A stretch of 64,000 bases of DNA from an uncultured Cellulophaga sp. (GTDB lineage Bacteria; Bacteroidota; Bacteroidia; Flavobacteriales; Flavobacteriaceae): NCBI GenBank assembly GCA_947496695.1, contig CANMEI010000008.1, positions 171,160 to 235,159 of the forward strand, given 5' to 3'. Below the pieces are notes generated by a model. The model had not been told where the DNA came from. It ran no database searches and was given only the letters and a program-made list of their open reading frames with translations. This document shows positions 26,252-35,379 of this stretch, piece by piece (position 1 is the stretch's first letter; each line of letters starts with the position of its first letter). A program made the position numbers and the translations under genes.

Positions 26252-27301
26252 TTATTTATAGCTATCAATTAATTTTTGATGAAAATTTGGAATAACATCA
26301 AAACAATATTTTACAGGCGTTCCTTTAGTCTTGTCACATAATAGGTATTGTTTAAAAACTTGTTTTTCATTTTCTTTTACAGTATCATCACTATGCAATT
26401 CTAAACGTGCTAGTAAAGATTCAGACACAATATCATTAGGAGCAATAATGTAATGGCTGGCTAAAGCATCAAACGGATTAAAACCTTTTGCACCTTGTGT
26501 ATTCCATTGTTCTAACCAAGGCTCTGAAGCTGTTGCTAACCACTTTGTTGCTGTATTAATGCTTTTTAAAGCATCTAAGTCTTGTTGTTTAATCCAAACT
26601 TTACTTGAGATTTCAAAAGGACATAATACAACAGGCACTTCATGATCTAAGAGTATTTGAAAAGCATTGTTGTCTAAATCAAAATTTAAATCTCTAGCAA
26701 TAACTCCCTTGGTTCCAATATTAAAAGTGTCGTTTGGAGATCTACGACCAGCAACTAAAACAACTTCTGTAATTTGTGACTTTAATTCAGGATATTTTAA
26801 TAGTAGTAATCCAATATTTGTTGCTGGTCCTATGGCTAAAATTGTCATAGGTTCTTTTTTTAAAGCATTAGCTAGAGCTTCAATAGCGTCATTTGTTACA
26901 ACATTTTCTAAATTAATTGGTTCGCCTGCTCCTTTATAAACGGGAATTTTTTGTGTGATAAATTCTTCATTAATATAATTACCAATGTTAAAGGCATTTT
27001 CAATACTAGTATTACCAAATACAGTGCTCATACCCACTATTTTAATAGTGTTAGTGTTTAATAATTGCAGTACGGCATAACCATCATCAACATCAGAATA
27101 TCCTGGTCTATCAATATTTTTCATACCAACGGCTAAATCAGCATCAATCCAGACTTTCTTTTTACCTTTTATCTTAGGTTCAGCTGTAGTTTCTTTAATT
27201 ACTTTTTCTTGAGTATTTACAGTTTTCTTTTTTTCAGAATTACATGCTGTAAGTATTATAATTACTGATATAATACCGAATAGTTTTCTTTTTTTTCTCA
27301 T
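26252..27301 (-). CDS. nucleoside hydrolase family lipoprotein
   Basis: A 349-residue enzyme of the inosine/uridine-preferring nucleoside hydrolase family, which splits N-glycosidic bonds to free base and ribose. The start at 27301 gives a lipoprotein signal with lipobox LTAC (Cys 20), placing it outside the inner membrane. The metal site has D53 and D55, then D70, D72 and D73 after a 14-residue insertion; the family norm is the compact DxDxGxDD. A second conserved block is NFDLDNNAF and a third NPFDALASH. It begins 4 bp after the SusD stop. Substrate (nucleoside or methylthioadenosine) is inferred from neighbours. Confidence 0.82.
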   Translation of the reverse strand: MRKKRKLFGIISVIIILTACNSEKKKTVNTQEKVIKETTAEPKIKGKKKVWIDADLAVGMKNIDRPGYSDVDDGYAVLQLLNTNTIKIVGMSTVFGNTSIENAFNIGNYINEEFITQKIPVYKGAGEPINLENVVTNDAIEALANALKKEPMTILAIGPATNIGLLLLKYPELKSQITEVVLVAGRRSPNDTFNIGTKGVIARDLNFDLDNNAFQILLDHEVPVVLCPFEISSKVWIKQQDLDALKSINTATKWLATASEPWLEQWNTQGAKGFNPFDALASHYIIAPNDIVSESLLARLELHSDDTVKENEKQVFKQYLLCDKTKGTPVKYCFDVIPNFHQKLIDSYK

Positions 27302-27305
27302 ATAT

Positions 27306-28757
27306 TTATTCTTTTTCCCACCATCCTTGGCTGTTAATATTATCACCACCTATTCGATCTGATGCTTCTAAATAGTTTGCATTATTTGATGCTTGCTCAG
27401 ATTCTGGATATAAATACCGAACGGGATATTTATCTTCATTAAAATTATCTGGACCAGGTTCTAGATTGGGTATTCCTGTTCTTCGAACATTAAACCAAGC
27501 TTCATGACCCACCGATATTAGACTTAGCCATTTTTGGGTTAATATTTTAGTTATATCATCTTCACTACCATCAAGAGCTATTATTGATCTTGAAAAATAA
27601 TCTTCAGGAATTTCAGTGTCATAATAATTAAAACTTGCTGATATCGCATTTTCATAATAGGTATTAGCATCTCCTGTAATATAGCCTTTTGCTACAGCTT
27701 CCGCCAATGCAAATTGAACTTCAGAATACTGCATAAATTGTGCATCAACACCATCAGCTACATCTCTAAATATGCTGCCAAATAATGATATATTATTTAA
27801 ATCGACACCACTACTTGCAATTGTGTTGGTTGATTGTCCATTTAATAAACCATAATATTCCGGGGTGTCATTATTAACTGTTGCATTTGTAGGGTTGTAC
27901 AATATCGTTATACGTGGATCATCCCAAGATTTTAAAATAGACTCTACTGTTACTGTCATGCAGTGTTCATTGTATGTGCCAGATGAGGCATTAAACAAAG
28001 GAAATTGATTTGGTGAAGTGCTTAAATAAGGCACTACAGCATTGTCTTCATTTGATTGCATTAAATTTCCAGAATCTGCTAAACTTTGTAATTCACTAAA
28101 ATCTGTAATTCTTTTACTAATTCTTAATAAATAACGTACTTGTAATGAGTTAGCAAATTTCACCCATTTATCTAAATCACCACTATACAAAACATCACCT
28201 TCAATAGTTGCATTTGTATTTTCAAGTGTGGTTACTGCATTTTGTAAAACTGTAATTATACCAGTTTCAGAATCTGTATAAATGCTTTCTTGTGTATCAT
28301 ATTTAGGTGAAAAATCGCCATCTAAAGCACCTAAAGCTTCTGTATAAGGAACATCATTCCACAGATCTGTGAGTTGTGAGAATAAATAACTTTGCATAAT
28401 GTCTCCTACAGCATTGTAAGCATCGTTTGTAGTGCTAGAAGCTTTTATTGATTGAATATCTGATAATAATTGAAAAATGGAATTCCAGTAGTCACTATTT
28501 GTGCCCATTTCATAGCGATCAATACGTTCAAATTCAATACTTGCTGAAAATTGAGCTAAATAATTTGATTGTCTAAAGCCTTGATCATATGCGTTTAAAT
28601 CAGATGAAACAGAAATTACATTTGTTAATAAGAACTGTGGACTTACTGTTTCAGGATTATTATTATTTTCATTAATCTCATCAAAATTTTCAGTACAAGA
28701 AGTTGTAGCTGTACCTAAAACGAAGAGGGTTAATAATAATTTTATATAGTTTTTCAT
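27306..28757 (-). CDS. SusD/RagB-family nutrient-binding outer-membrane lipoprotein
   Basis: A 483-residue surface lipoprotein with lipobox TTSC (Cys 21). The sequence after the anchor (Asn-rich linker with NPETVSPQFLLTNVI) and the GHEAWFNVRRTG segment near 420 fit the SusD-like_2 branch. It would capture substrate and close over the SusC barrel. It is 4 bp after susC and 4 bp before the nucleoside hydrolase, strongly suggesting that the bound ligand is a nucleoside or a related ribosyl compound rather than a polysaccharide; no glycoside hydrolase is present. Confidence 0.9.
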   Translation of the reverse strand: MKNYIKLLLTLFVLGTATTSCTENFDEINENNNNPETVSPQFLLTNVISVSSDLNAYDQGFRQSNYLAQFSASIEFERIDRYEMGTNSDYWNSIFQLLSDIQSIKASSTTNDAYNAVGDIMQSYLFSQLTDLWNDVPYTEALGALDGDFSPKYDTQESIYTDSETGIITVLQNAVTTLENTNATIEGDVLYSGDLDKWVKFANSLQVRYLLRISKRITDFSELQSLADSGNLMQSNEDNAVVPYLSTSPNQFPLFNASSGTYNEHCMTVTVESILKSWDDPRITILYNPTNATVNNDTPEYYGLLNGQSTNTIASSGVDLNNISLFGSIFRDVADGVDAQFMQYSEVQFALAEAVAKGYITGDANTYYENAISASFNYYDTEIPEDYFSRSIIALDGSEDDITKILTQKWLSLISVGHEAWFNVRRTGIPNLEPGPDNFNEDKYPVRYLYPESEQASNNANYLEASDRIGGDNINSQGWWEKE

Positions 28758-28761
28758 TTTC

Positions 28762-31700
28762 TTAAAATTCAGTTTTTAGACTAATACCAAAGCTTCTTGT
28801 TGATGGATATGAAAAGTCTTCAACCCCATAGGTAATACTTTGTTCTTGAAGTGCATTTAATTCAGGATCAAAATGTGGGTTTTCAGTAAATAATAATAAG
28901 TTACTCCCAACTAAACCAAGTTTAATTTTGTTGAAACCTATAGAATTTACTAATTCTTCTGAGAAATTATAATAGATACTTACTTGTCTTAATTTTACAT
29001 AAGAAGCATCATACAAAGCACTTGCTTCATTTCCACGATCAAAAAATGAGTTATTATAGTCTTGAGCAGAAACTGAGGTTGTATTTGTAGCATATTCTGG
29101 GCTTTCACTAGTGCCAATATTTACAACACCCTTGCCTATGATTCCAGTTTCTCTACCAAAAAGTGTTTCTTTTAAAACACCAGAAGTACTTCCTAAAGCC
29201 TTTGTTCTAGATACTATTGTTCCACCTTGTCTCCAATCAAATAAGAAGTTGAAGTCTATATTTTTATAGGTGAATCTATTATTGAAACCAATTTGAAAAT
29301 CTGCATTATAATTTCCTAATAAACGTAAATTAGCATCTTGAACAGGTAGGCCGTTTGAGTCATGAACAGTTTGTCCGTTAACTTCTACGAAGCCCGTACC
29401 ATACATATCACCAACACGACCATTTTCTTTTGCAATATAAAACACACTGTTTGATCCGCCACCACCAGAAAAGATACTTGCCGTTCCAGTAACAAACTGC
29501 TCAACACCATCAGGAAGTTCTGTTACAATACTTCTTGAAGTTGAAAAGTTAGCAGAACTTTGCCACTGAAAATTGGTTTTCTTAACTAAAGTTCCACTTA
29601 CTAAAGCTTCAAAACCTCTGGTTCTCACTTTTCCACCATTTTCATTAAAATTTGCAAAACCACTGGCTTGAGAAATTGGTCTTGATATAATTTGATCAAT
29701 GCTTGTGTTTTGGTATCCAGCAAGATCAACTTGTAGCTTCCCATTTAAAAACCAAGCTTCTAAACCTCCTTCAAGAGCATTTAGGCGTTCAGGTCTTAAT
29801 TCAGAATTTTTAAGTACAGTTTCATTAGTCACTCTAAAATCTGTCCCATAATTTTGATTTAATAAAAAAGTTTGATTGGTTTGATATGGATCGGTGTCAT
29901 TACCAACACTTGCAACACTAAATCTTAAATTTAGGTATGATATGCTTTTTGGCATTTGAAACATATTACTTACCACATAGCTAAATCCAGCAGAGTAATA
30001 CCCAAATGAATTGTTACCTTCTGGTAAAGTGCTACTCCAATCATTTCGATATGTAAAATCAAAATAAAGAGAGTTTTTATATGCTAAATTTCCAGTAGTA
30101 TATATACTATTGATTCTTTTTGTAAATGTGTTACTTTCTGCGACTAAGGCCGATTTGGAATTTGCTAACGTATAAATGTCTGGTATTGCTAGTTGTGAAG
30201 CTTCGGAGTAACTATATTCAATATCTTGGTCAAACCTATTTGCACCTCCTGAAATAGTATATTTCCAATAGTTATTTACAGCATTTTTATAGGAAATTAA
30301 TACATCGGTATTTAATTCTCTAAAATAAACATTGTCTTCTCTATAAGACCCATCTGGGTTTGCATTTGTACTTACAGCACGCCTAAACTCTCGTTTATCA
30401 TTATATGTGTCAATACCGGCACGAACCGTAACATCAAGTTTATTAGTAATGGTATAAATAGCAGAGGCATTTCCTAAAAATCTATTTTTATTAAAACTGT
30501 TGGTGTTCTCGTAAACTGTTAAGTATGGGTTTGTTAACCAATTGTAATTAATATCAAAATGTTGTATGTTGGTTTGACCAGCTTGCCAATAGTCTTTTAA
30601 AGATTCAATATTTGCTTGTCTTCCTGTCCAATTAAATCCATATAAAGGATTTTCATATCCGTAACCTAAATTAGGCCTGTTATTACTTTGGGTATTAATG
30701 TAGTTTACAAAAGCATTTATATGTAACTTATCACTTAATATTTGATGTATACTCAAAGAAATACCATCTCTATCTAAATCTGTATTAGGTACAATTCCTT
30801 CGTTTCTTAAATTACTATAAGATAAACGACTGCTTCCATTTTCTCCTGATGAGTTTATTGCGATATTATTTTGTTTGGTAACACCTGTTTTAAAAAAGTT
30901 TCGCACGTTATTTGGGTTTGACACCCATGGGGTGGCTGTAATTTCAGTCAGTGAACCATCAGCAAGAGTTCTGGAAATAACATCTCCTGCTCTTACAGGA
31001 TTGCCGTTTATATCAAAAGAAGGACTGTTAAATTGATTAATTAAAAGCCCTTCATCTAATCTTGGACCATAACTACTTAAACCACCATCATTAACGCCAG
31101 CTCCAGCTCCATTTTGAAAAGAATATTCGCCATTTGAACCACCTCCATACACATTTTGATACTCAGGTAATGTTAATAATGTTTCAACAGTTAAAGAACT
31201 GCTAGTGGTAACACCAAAACCTTTTTTATTTTCTCCTTTTTTTGTGGTAATCACTACGACTCCGTTTGCAGCTCTTGCACCATATAATGCAGCAGAACCA
31301 GCACCTTTTAAAATAGAAATAGAAGCAATATCATTAGGACTAATTTCTGATGCACCATTTCCAAAATCTACTTCTTGTAAAGCACCATCATTTACTAGAT
31401 CACTAGTTATTTGCTCATTACTAATTGGAATACCATCAACAACAAATAAAGGTTGGTTGGTACTGCTTAAAGAATTTTCTCCACGGATAACTATTCGAGA
31501 GGATGAACCAACACCTGAAGAACCATTGGTTATTTGCACTCCCGCTACTTGACCAGCAAGACTATTTACAACATTAGTTAAAGTAACTTCTGTAAGTTTT
31601 TTTTGAGATACTGCTGTAACAGCAGAAACTAAAGATTGTTTTTCTCTTTCAATACCTAAAGCGGTGACTACAATTTCATTGAGTTGTTCAGTATCTATAT

Positions 31701-31980
31701 CAAGTATAATTCTTTGTGGAAAGTTCCTATCAATGACAGTAATACTTTGGCTTTGATAGCCAATTGACGAAATATTAATTGTAAAAGTACTAGAATTAGT
31801 TTTTAAAGTAAAAGTACCATCACCTGTAGTAACCGTATACTTATTAGTAGTTACTTCATTAATTGTTGCGTATGGTATTGGTTGATTTTCATTATCTAAA
31901 ACAATACCTTTATATGTATTTATTTGTGCAAATATTGTAATTGCAAATAACTGAAATACAGCTATTAATGCTATTTTCAT
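28762..31980 (-). CDS. SusC/RagA-family TonB-dependent outer-membrane transporter
   Basis: A 1072-residue TonB-linked barrel: signal peptide (1-18, ending IFAQ), carboxypeptidase-regulatory-like domain (about 20-100), plug domain with the SusC signature LFVVDGIPISNE (about 178-189) and the GAGSAALYGARAANGVV motif (about 225-241), then the beta-barrel to a terminal Phe. It would import the ligand presented by SusD across the outer membrane using TonB energy. There is no extra N-terminal signalling domain for an anti-sigma factor. Confidence 0.94.
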   Translation of the reverse strand: MKIALIAVFQLFAITIFAQINTYKGIVLDNENQPIPYATINEVTTNKYTVTTGDGTFTLKTNSSTFTINISSIGYQSQSITVIDRNFPQRIILDIDTEQLNEIVVTALGIEREKQSLVSAVTAVSQKKLTEVTLTNVVNSLAGQVAGVQITNGSSGVGSSSRIVIRGENSLSSTNQPLFVVDGIPISNEQITSDLVNDGALQEVDFGNGASEISPNDIASISILKGAGSAALYGARAANGVVVITTKKGENKKGFGVTTSSSLTVETLLTLPEYQNVYGGGSNGEYSFQNGAGAGVNDGGLSSYGPRLDEGLLINQFNSPSFDINGNPVRAGDVISRTLADGSLTEITATPWVSNPNNVRNFFKTGVTKQNNIAINSSGENGSSRLSYSNLRNEGIVPNTDLDRDGISLSIHQILSDKLHINAFVNYINTQSNNRPNLGYGYENPLYGFNWTGRQANIESLKDYWQAGQTNIQHFDINYNWLTNPYLTVYENTNSFNKNRFLGNASAIYTITNKLDVTVRAGIDTYNDKREFRRAVSTNANPDGSYREDNVYFRELNTDVLISYKNAVNNYWKYTISGGANRFDQDIEYSYSEASQLAIPDIYTLANSKSALVAESNTFTKRINSIYTTGNLAYKNSLYFDFTYRNDWSSTLPEGNNSFGYYSAGFSYVVSNMFQMPKSISYLNLRFSVASVGNDTDPYQTNQTFLLNQNYGTDFRVTNETVLKNSELRPERLNALEGGLEAWFLNGKLQVDLAGYQNTSIDQIISRPISQASGFANFNENGGKVRTRGFEALVSGTLVKKTNFQWQSSANFSTSRSIVTELPDGVEQFVTGTASIFSGGGGSNSVFYIAKENGRVGDMYGTGFVEVNGQTVHDSNGLPVQDANLRLLGNYNADFQIGFNNRFTYKNIDFNFLFDWRQGGTIVSRTKALGSTSGVLKETLFGRETGIIGKGVVNIGTSESPEYATNTTSVSAQDYNNSFFDRGNEASALYDASYVKLRQVSIYYNFSEELVNSIGFNKIKLGLVGSNLLLFTENPHFDPELNALQEQSITYGVEDFSYPSTRSFGISLKTEF

Positions 31981-32071
31981 AATAGTGAGTAATAAGTTGG
32001 ATGAATTGATTTACAACACAAGCTTGATTATTATTGAACAAGTTTGTTTTGTATTTTTTATTACGGAATAA

Positions 32072-32767
32072 CTATAATGAAGGAGGACCTCTTAATAAGA
32101 AAAGATGAAGTGAAGTTTGAGATAACTTATCTATAAATAAATTTTTATAATTTGCTTTTTCGAGTTTAAAATGAAATAATATGTACGAACTTATATATGA
32201 ATTACTATAAGTATATGCATATTCTAAAGCATTATTTTTAGAATCTATATCACTAAGTATTTCTAAAGTATTAAAAGAAATACCTTTCTCTATGGCAACA
32301 ATTTCTATTTCATTTGATAAGTTACTTGTTAACCATGAGAAATTATTAAACGACTCTTCATCAAAAGCACTTTTGGTATATCCTAAAAGGTAAACTCCGC
32401 CATCTTTTGATGGACCAAAAACCATATCTTGATTCGAAAGTGAATAAATGGCTTTTTTAATGTGTTGAGCAGTAAGGTTAGGAGTGTCGTTACCAATAGA
32501 GATAACTTTTTCATAACCTTGGTCAAATAATGATTTGTAAGCATTTAAATAACGCTCACCAAAACTATTTCCTATTTGTTGTGTTTCATCTAACCAAACA
32601 ACATCAACGTTACTTTTTTTAGCGATGTTTAATGTTTTTTGATTTAGAAGCTTAAAAAACTCTCTTGAGACACTTTTTTTATGAGCACCAAATATTGGCT
32701 TTCTCTCTGCTTCAATTGAAGCAGAAAGAGAGAAAACGAATAAAACTGTTTTGTTATTTGGTTTCAT
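32072..32767 (-). CDS. DUF2064 family nucleotidyl/glycosyltransferase-like protein
   Basis: A 231-residue protein of the DUF2064/TIGR04282 family (GT-A-like fold). Recognisable are IGNDTPNL (usual form xGsDxPxL) near 92-99 and GPSKDGGVYLLG near 138-149. The family N-terminus with a K-Px-GxxKTRL pattern is altered here (ERKPIFGAHKKSVSRE). Enzymatic function is not established for most members. It precedes susC by 91 bp on the same strand and could be in the same transcript. The C-terminus (about 190-231) is poorly conserved. Confidence 0.75.
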   Translation of the reverse strand: MKPNNKTVLFVFSLSASIEAERKPIFGAHKKSVSREFFKLLNQKTLNIAKKSNVDVVWLDETQQIGNSFGERYLNAYKSLFDQGYEKVISIGNDTPNLTAQHIKKAIYSLSNQDMVFGPSKDGGVYLLGYTKSAFDEESFNNFSWLTSNLSNEIEIVAIEKGISFNTLEILSDIDSKNNALEYAYTYSNSYISSYILFHFKLEKANYKNLFIDKLSQTSLHLFLLRGPPSL

Positions 32768-33046
32768 TATTAGCTTTGGTCGGTAAAATAATTTTAACCT
32801 TAATTTTTTTTCAAAAAAAAGATACTTAGTTGTAAAATTAACTAACTTTTAAATATGTAATATCGGTATAAATACAAAATAACCGACTAATGGGTTTGGT
32901 TGTTTTTATAATTTATAAAAAAATTACTGATTTTCTGTATTTCAACGAGTTTTATATTGGTTTAACTTGCTTTTTTATAGAAAGTGATGTCTGTAATTAA
33001 CTTTGTAAAAGACTTATGAGTCTGTTTACCCCAAAATCCAAATCTT
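32768..33046. other. Divergent intergenic region between DUF2064 and tetR-type genes
   Basis: A 279-bp AT-rich region between divergent starts, so it should hold promoters for both genes and any TetR operator. A possible -7 box (TAACTTTG) for the regulator lies at 32998-33005. No clear palindromic operator was found. Confidence 0.5.
32998..33005 (+). promoter_or_regulatory. Possible -7 box of the TetR-type regulator
   Basis: TAACTTTG matches TAnnTTTG exactly, 41 nt before the ATG. The nearest upstream TTG (32967-32969) is 28 nt away, longer than the usual spacing, so this is tentative. Confidence 0.35.
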
Positions 33047-33661
33047 ATGGAAAAAAGTTTAAAGCGCATGGCAACCATGCACAAAATGCAAGTTACAGGA
33101 CTAGAATTGTTTTATAAACAAGGATATTATAATACTAGTGTTGATGATATTTTAAAAAAACTTAGTTTATCAAAAGGGGCTTTTTATTACCATTTTAAAT
33201 CAAAAGAAGATTTTTTTATTAGCATACTACAAAGCCTAGTTGTAAAAAAAGTTTACAGTATGCTTATAGAGCCTATTGAAGGCCATGATAATCCAATAGA
33301 CCTTATTTCAAATTGTTTAGAAGAAGTTTTGCAAACTGCAGAACATAATGAAAATGATTATGGTTTTGTATTGCATAATTTTATAACTGAATTTAATGGT
33401 AAAAACCCTGAAATTATGAAGTATTTAAATGATACTTTAAAAGTGTGGGAAGTAAATTTAGTGTCTACGTTACAAAGAGGAAAATTTAATGGTTATGTTG
33501 ACCGTCATATAGATTGTGAAGGTGTGGCTAGCTATATTATATCTTCATTTATGGGCGTGAGAACTTTAATGGTAGAAGGTAGTGCCACATCACTTCGTTA
33601 TAGATATATGCAACAAATTCGCTTTTATTTGCGAGCTATGGCTCACAAGCAAGTTGCTTAA
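33047..33661 (+). CDS. TetR/AcrR family transcriptional regulator
   Basis: A 204-residue one-component repressor-type regulator. The N-terminal helix-turn-helix (about 12-58) contains the diagnostic GYYNTSVDDILKKLSLSKGAFYYHFKSKEDF pattern, split here into GYYNTSVDDI and SKGAFYYHFKSKEDF. The C-terminal ligand domain is unassigned. It is divergent from the DUF2064/SusCD side and overlaps the GT9 gene tail-to-tail by 4 bp. Its target genes cannot be told from sequence. Confidence 0.92.
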   Translation: MEKSLKRMATMHKMQVTGLELFYKQGYYNTSVDDILKKLSLSKGAFYYHFKSKEDFFISILQSLVVKKVYSMLIEPIEGHDNPIDLISNCLEEVLQTAEHNENDYGFVLHNFITEFNGKNPEIMKYLNDTLKVWEVNLVSTLQRGKFNGYVDRHIDCEGVASYIISSFMGVRTLMVEGSATSLRYRYMQQIRFYLRAMAHKQVA

Positions 33662-34698
33662 CGTAATACTTGTTCAATTTTTTTTAATACCATTTCGGGT
33701 GTAATAGTTTCCATTACTTTTTCATAACCTTTTGGAAACTTATTACCGTAAATTGAGGTTGGAATTAATGGATATTTTTTTCTATCAGCTAATAAAGCAT
33801 TTGTGGCATTTTGATTGTAAGGATAAAAACCTGCGAAAGGGTGTGTTACACCCCATATCGTAACTGTAGGTATATTATAAATAGCGGCTATATGTGCGTT
33901 ACCACTATCCATTGCAAGCATTAGATCTAATTGGGAAATTAAGGCTAATTCTTCATCAAAAGAAACCCTTTTAGTCATGTTTATACAATTTCTGTATTTG
34001 TTTTGCCAAATATCTAATTGTATTTTTTCGGCGTTTCCTCCTCCAAAAAGAATTACTTTATACTTTCCGGTATTATTTAATTCGCTTACAACTGTTTCCA
34101 TAAGTTCTAAAGGGTACATTTTTCCTTTAAATGCAGCATAAGGTGCTATACCGATCCATTTTTTAGTATCAACTTCTAATATTTTTTGTGTTGTAGGTGT
34201 TATAGACGTCTTTTTTAGAAGTTCTATATCATTTAAATTAATTTTAAAACCCAATTCTTGAAATACATCAGCATAGCGTTGGTGCGTGGTTTTTAGCTGT
34301 TCGAATTTTTTATTTGTAATAAGGGCTTTTTTTTCTGATCTACCTTTATCAATTTGACTAAAGGGAATTTCACTTGTTTTTTTAAAGTAAAATTTTAAAA
34401 TATTACTTCTAAGCACATTATGAAGGTCGGCAATTGCATCAATTTTCAGTTCTTTTAGCTCCTTGTGTAATTTATAAAGACCAACAACACCTTTATGTTT
34501 GCCCTTTAAGTCAGGTTCATAAACACTAGCGTTGGGTATTTTTGAAAACATAGGTTCAAAAAAACCTCTGGTAAGTATAGTTATTTTTATGTGAGGATAT
34601 TGCTGTGTTAGTCCTAATAGAATAGGTAAAGTCATAGCTACATCGCCCATAGCAGATAGTCTTATGACTAATATGTGTTTTTTGTTTACTGCATTCAT
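33658..34698 (-). CDS. glycosyltransferase family 9 (heptosyltransferase-like)
   Basis: A 346-residue GT-B enzyme of the lipopolysaccharide heptosyltransferase family. The N-terminus VIRLSAMGDVAMTLP is diagnostic, and the C-terminal donor site has MAMDSGNAHIAA and VTIWGVTHPFAGF. It would add a sugar to lipopolysaccharide core in the cytoplasm; heptose itself is not assured in flavobacteria. It follows the DUF4254 gene by 11 bp, a recurrent pairing. Confidence 0.9.
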   Translation of the reverse strand: MNAVNKKHILVIRLSAMGDVAMTLPILLGLTQQYPHIKITILTRGFFEPMFSKIPNASVYEPDLKGKHKGVVGLYKLHKELKELKIDAIADLHNVLRSNILKFYFKKTSEIPFSQIDKGRSEKKALITNKKFEQLKTTHQRYADVFQELGFKINLNDIELLKKTSITPTTQKILEVDTKKWIGIAPYAAFKGKMYPLELMETVVSELNNTGKYKVILFGGGNAEKIQLDIWQNKYRNCINMTKRVSFDEELALISQLDLMLAMDSGNAHIAAIYNIPTVTIWGVTHPFAGFYPYNQNATNALLADRKKYPLIPTSIYGNKFPKGYEKVMETITPEMVLKKIEQVLR

Positions 34699-34709
34699 TG
34701 GTAATAAAA

Positions 34710-35312
34710 TTATTTTTTACCGCGAAGCACAGGGTTTAACTCGTCATCATTATACATTTTCATCTGTTTATAGACTTTCATGTATTTATTTCCGGTTTCA
34801 ATATCAGAAATTAATTGATCAATTGCTGTAGATAAATCTTTTCGTTGTTCTAATAAAATAGCTAGTTTGGCTTGACATTTTTTTGAATGATCTTTAGAAG
34901 CATCAACTCTAGTAGCTTCTTCTTTCATATGATAAATTTTTAAAGCCAATATAGATAAGCGATCTATTGCCCAAGCAGGACTTTCAGTATTAATGGTAGC
35001 ATTATCTTTAATTTGAATCGATTGGTATTTATTTAGAAAATAACTATCAATGTACTCAACTAAATCTGTTCTATCTTGATTACTAGCATCAATTTTACGT
35101 TTTAAAACTAAAGCATCATTAGGGTTTATATTTGGATCTCTAATAATATCTTCATAGTGCCATTGAACAGTATCTATCCAATTTTTTCTGAATAGTAAAT
35201 GAGATATTTCATTATTTGGATAAGGATTTTGAAATGGTTGATATACATCATCAATTACGTGATATTTCTCTATACTTTTTTCAAAAATTGCAATTGCAAA
35301 TTCACTAAACAT
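34710..35312 (-). CDS. DUF4254 family protein
   Basis: A 200-residue, mostly helical, highly charged protein without signal peptide or membrane segment. The NPYPNNEISHLLFRKNWIDTVQWHYED region (about 28-54) marks DUF4254. Function is unknown, but its constant neighbour is a GT9 heptosyltransferase, suggesting a role in lipopolysaccharide core assembly. A plausible -7 box lies 18 nt upstream. Confidence 0.85.
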   Translation of the reverse strand: MFSEFAIAIFEKSIEKYHVIDDVYQPFQNPYPNNEISHLLFRKNWIDTVQWHYEDIIRDPNINPNDALVLKRKIDASNQDRTDLVEYIDSYFLNKYQSIQIKDNATINTESPAWAIDRLSILALKIYHMKEEATRVDASKDHSKKCQAKLAILLEQRKDLSTAIDQLISDIETGNKYMKVYKQMKMYNDDELNPVLRGKK

Positions 35313-35329
35313 AAACTTAATCTTTGTTA

Positions 35330-35337
35330 CAAAGATA
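35330..35337 (-). promoter_or_regulatory. Possible -7 box of the DUF4254-GT9 operon
   Basis: Minus strand reads TATCTTTG, matching TAnnTTTG, 17 nt before the DUF4254 ATG. No TTG is visible at the -33 distance. Confidence 0.4.
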
Positions 35338-35379
35338 CCTTTTTTGACTTAATTTTTAGTGATGTATTGGGGTAGTGTT

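Noticed and set aside
31205..31552. Plus-strand ORF of 115 codons inside susC
   Set aside because: Antisense to the conserved plug domain of SusC; composition reflects the complement of Gly/Asn-rich codons.
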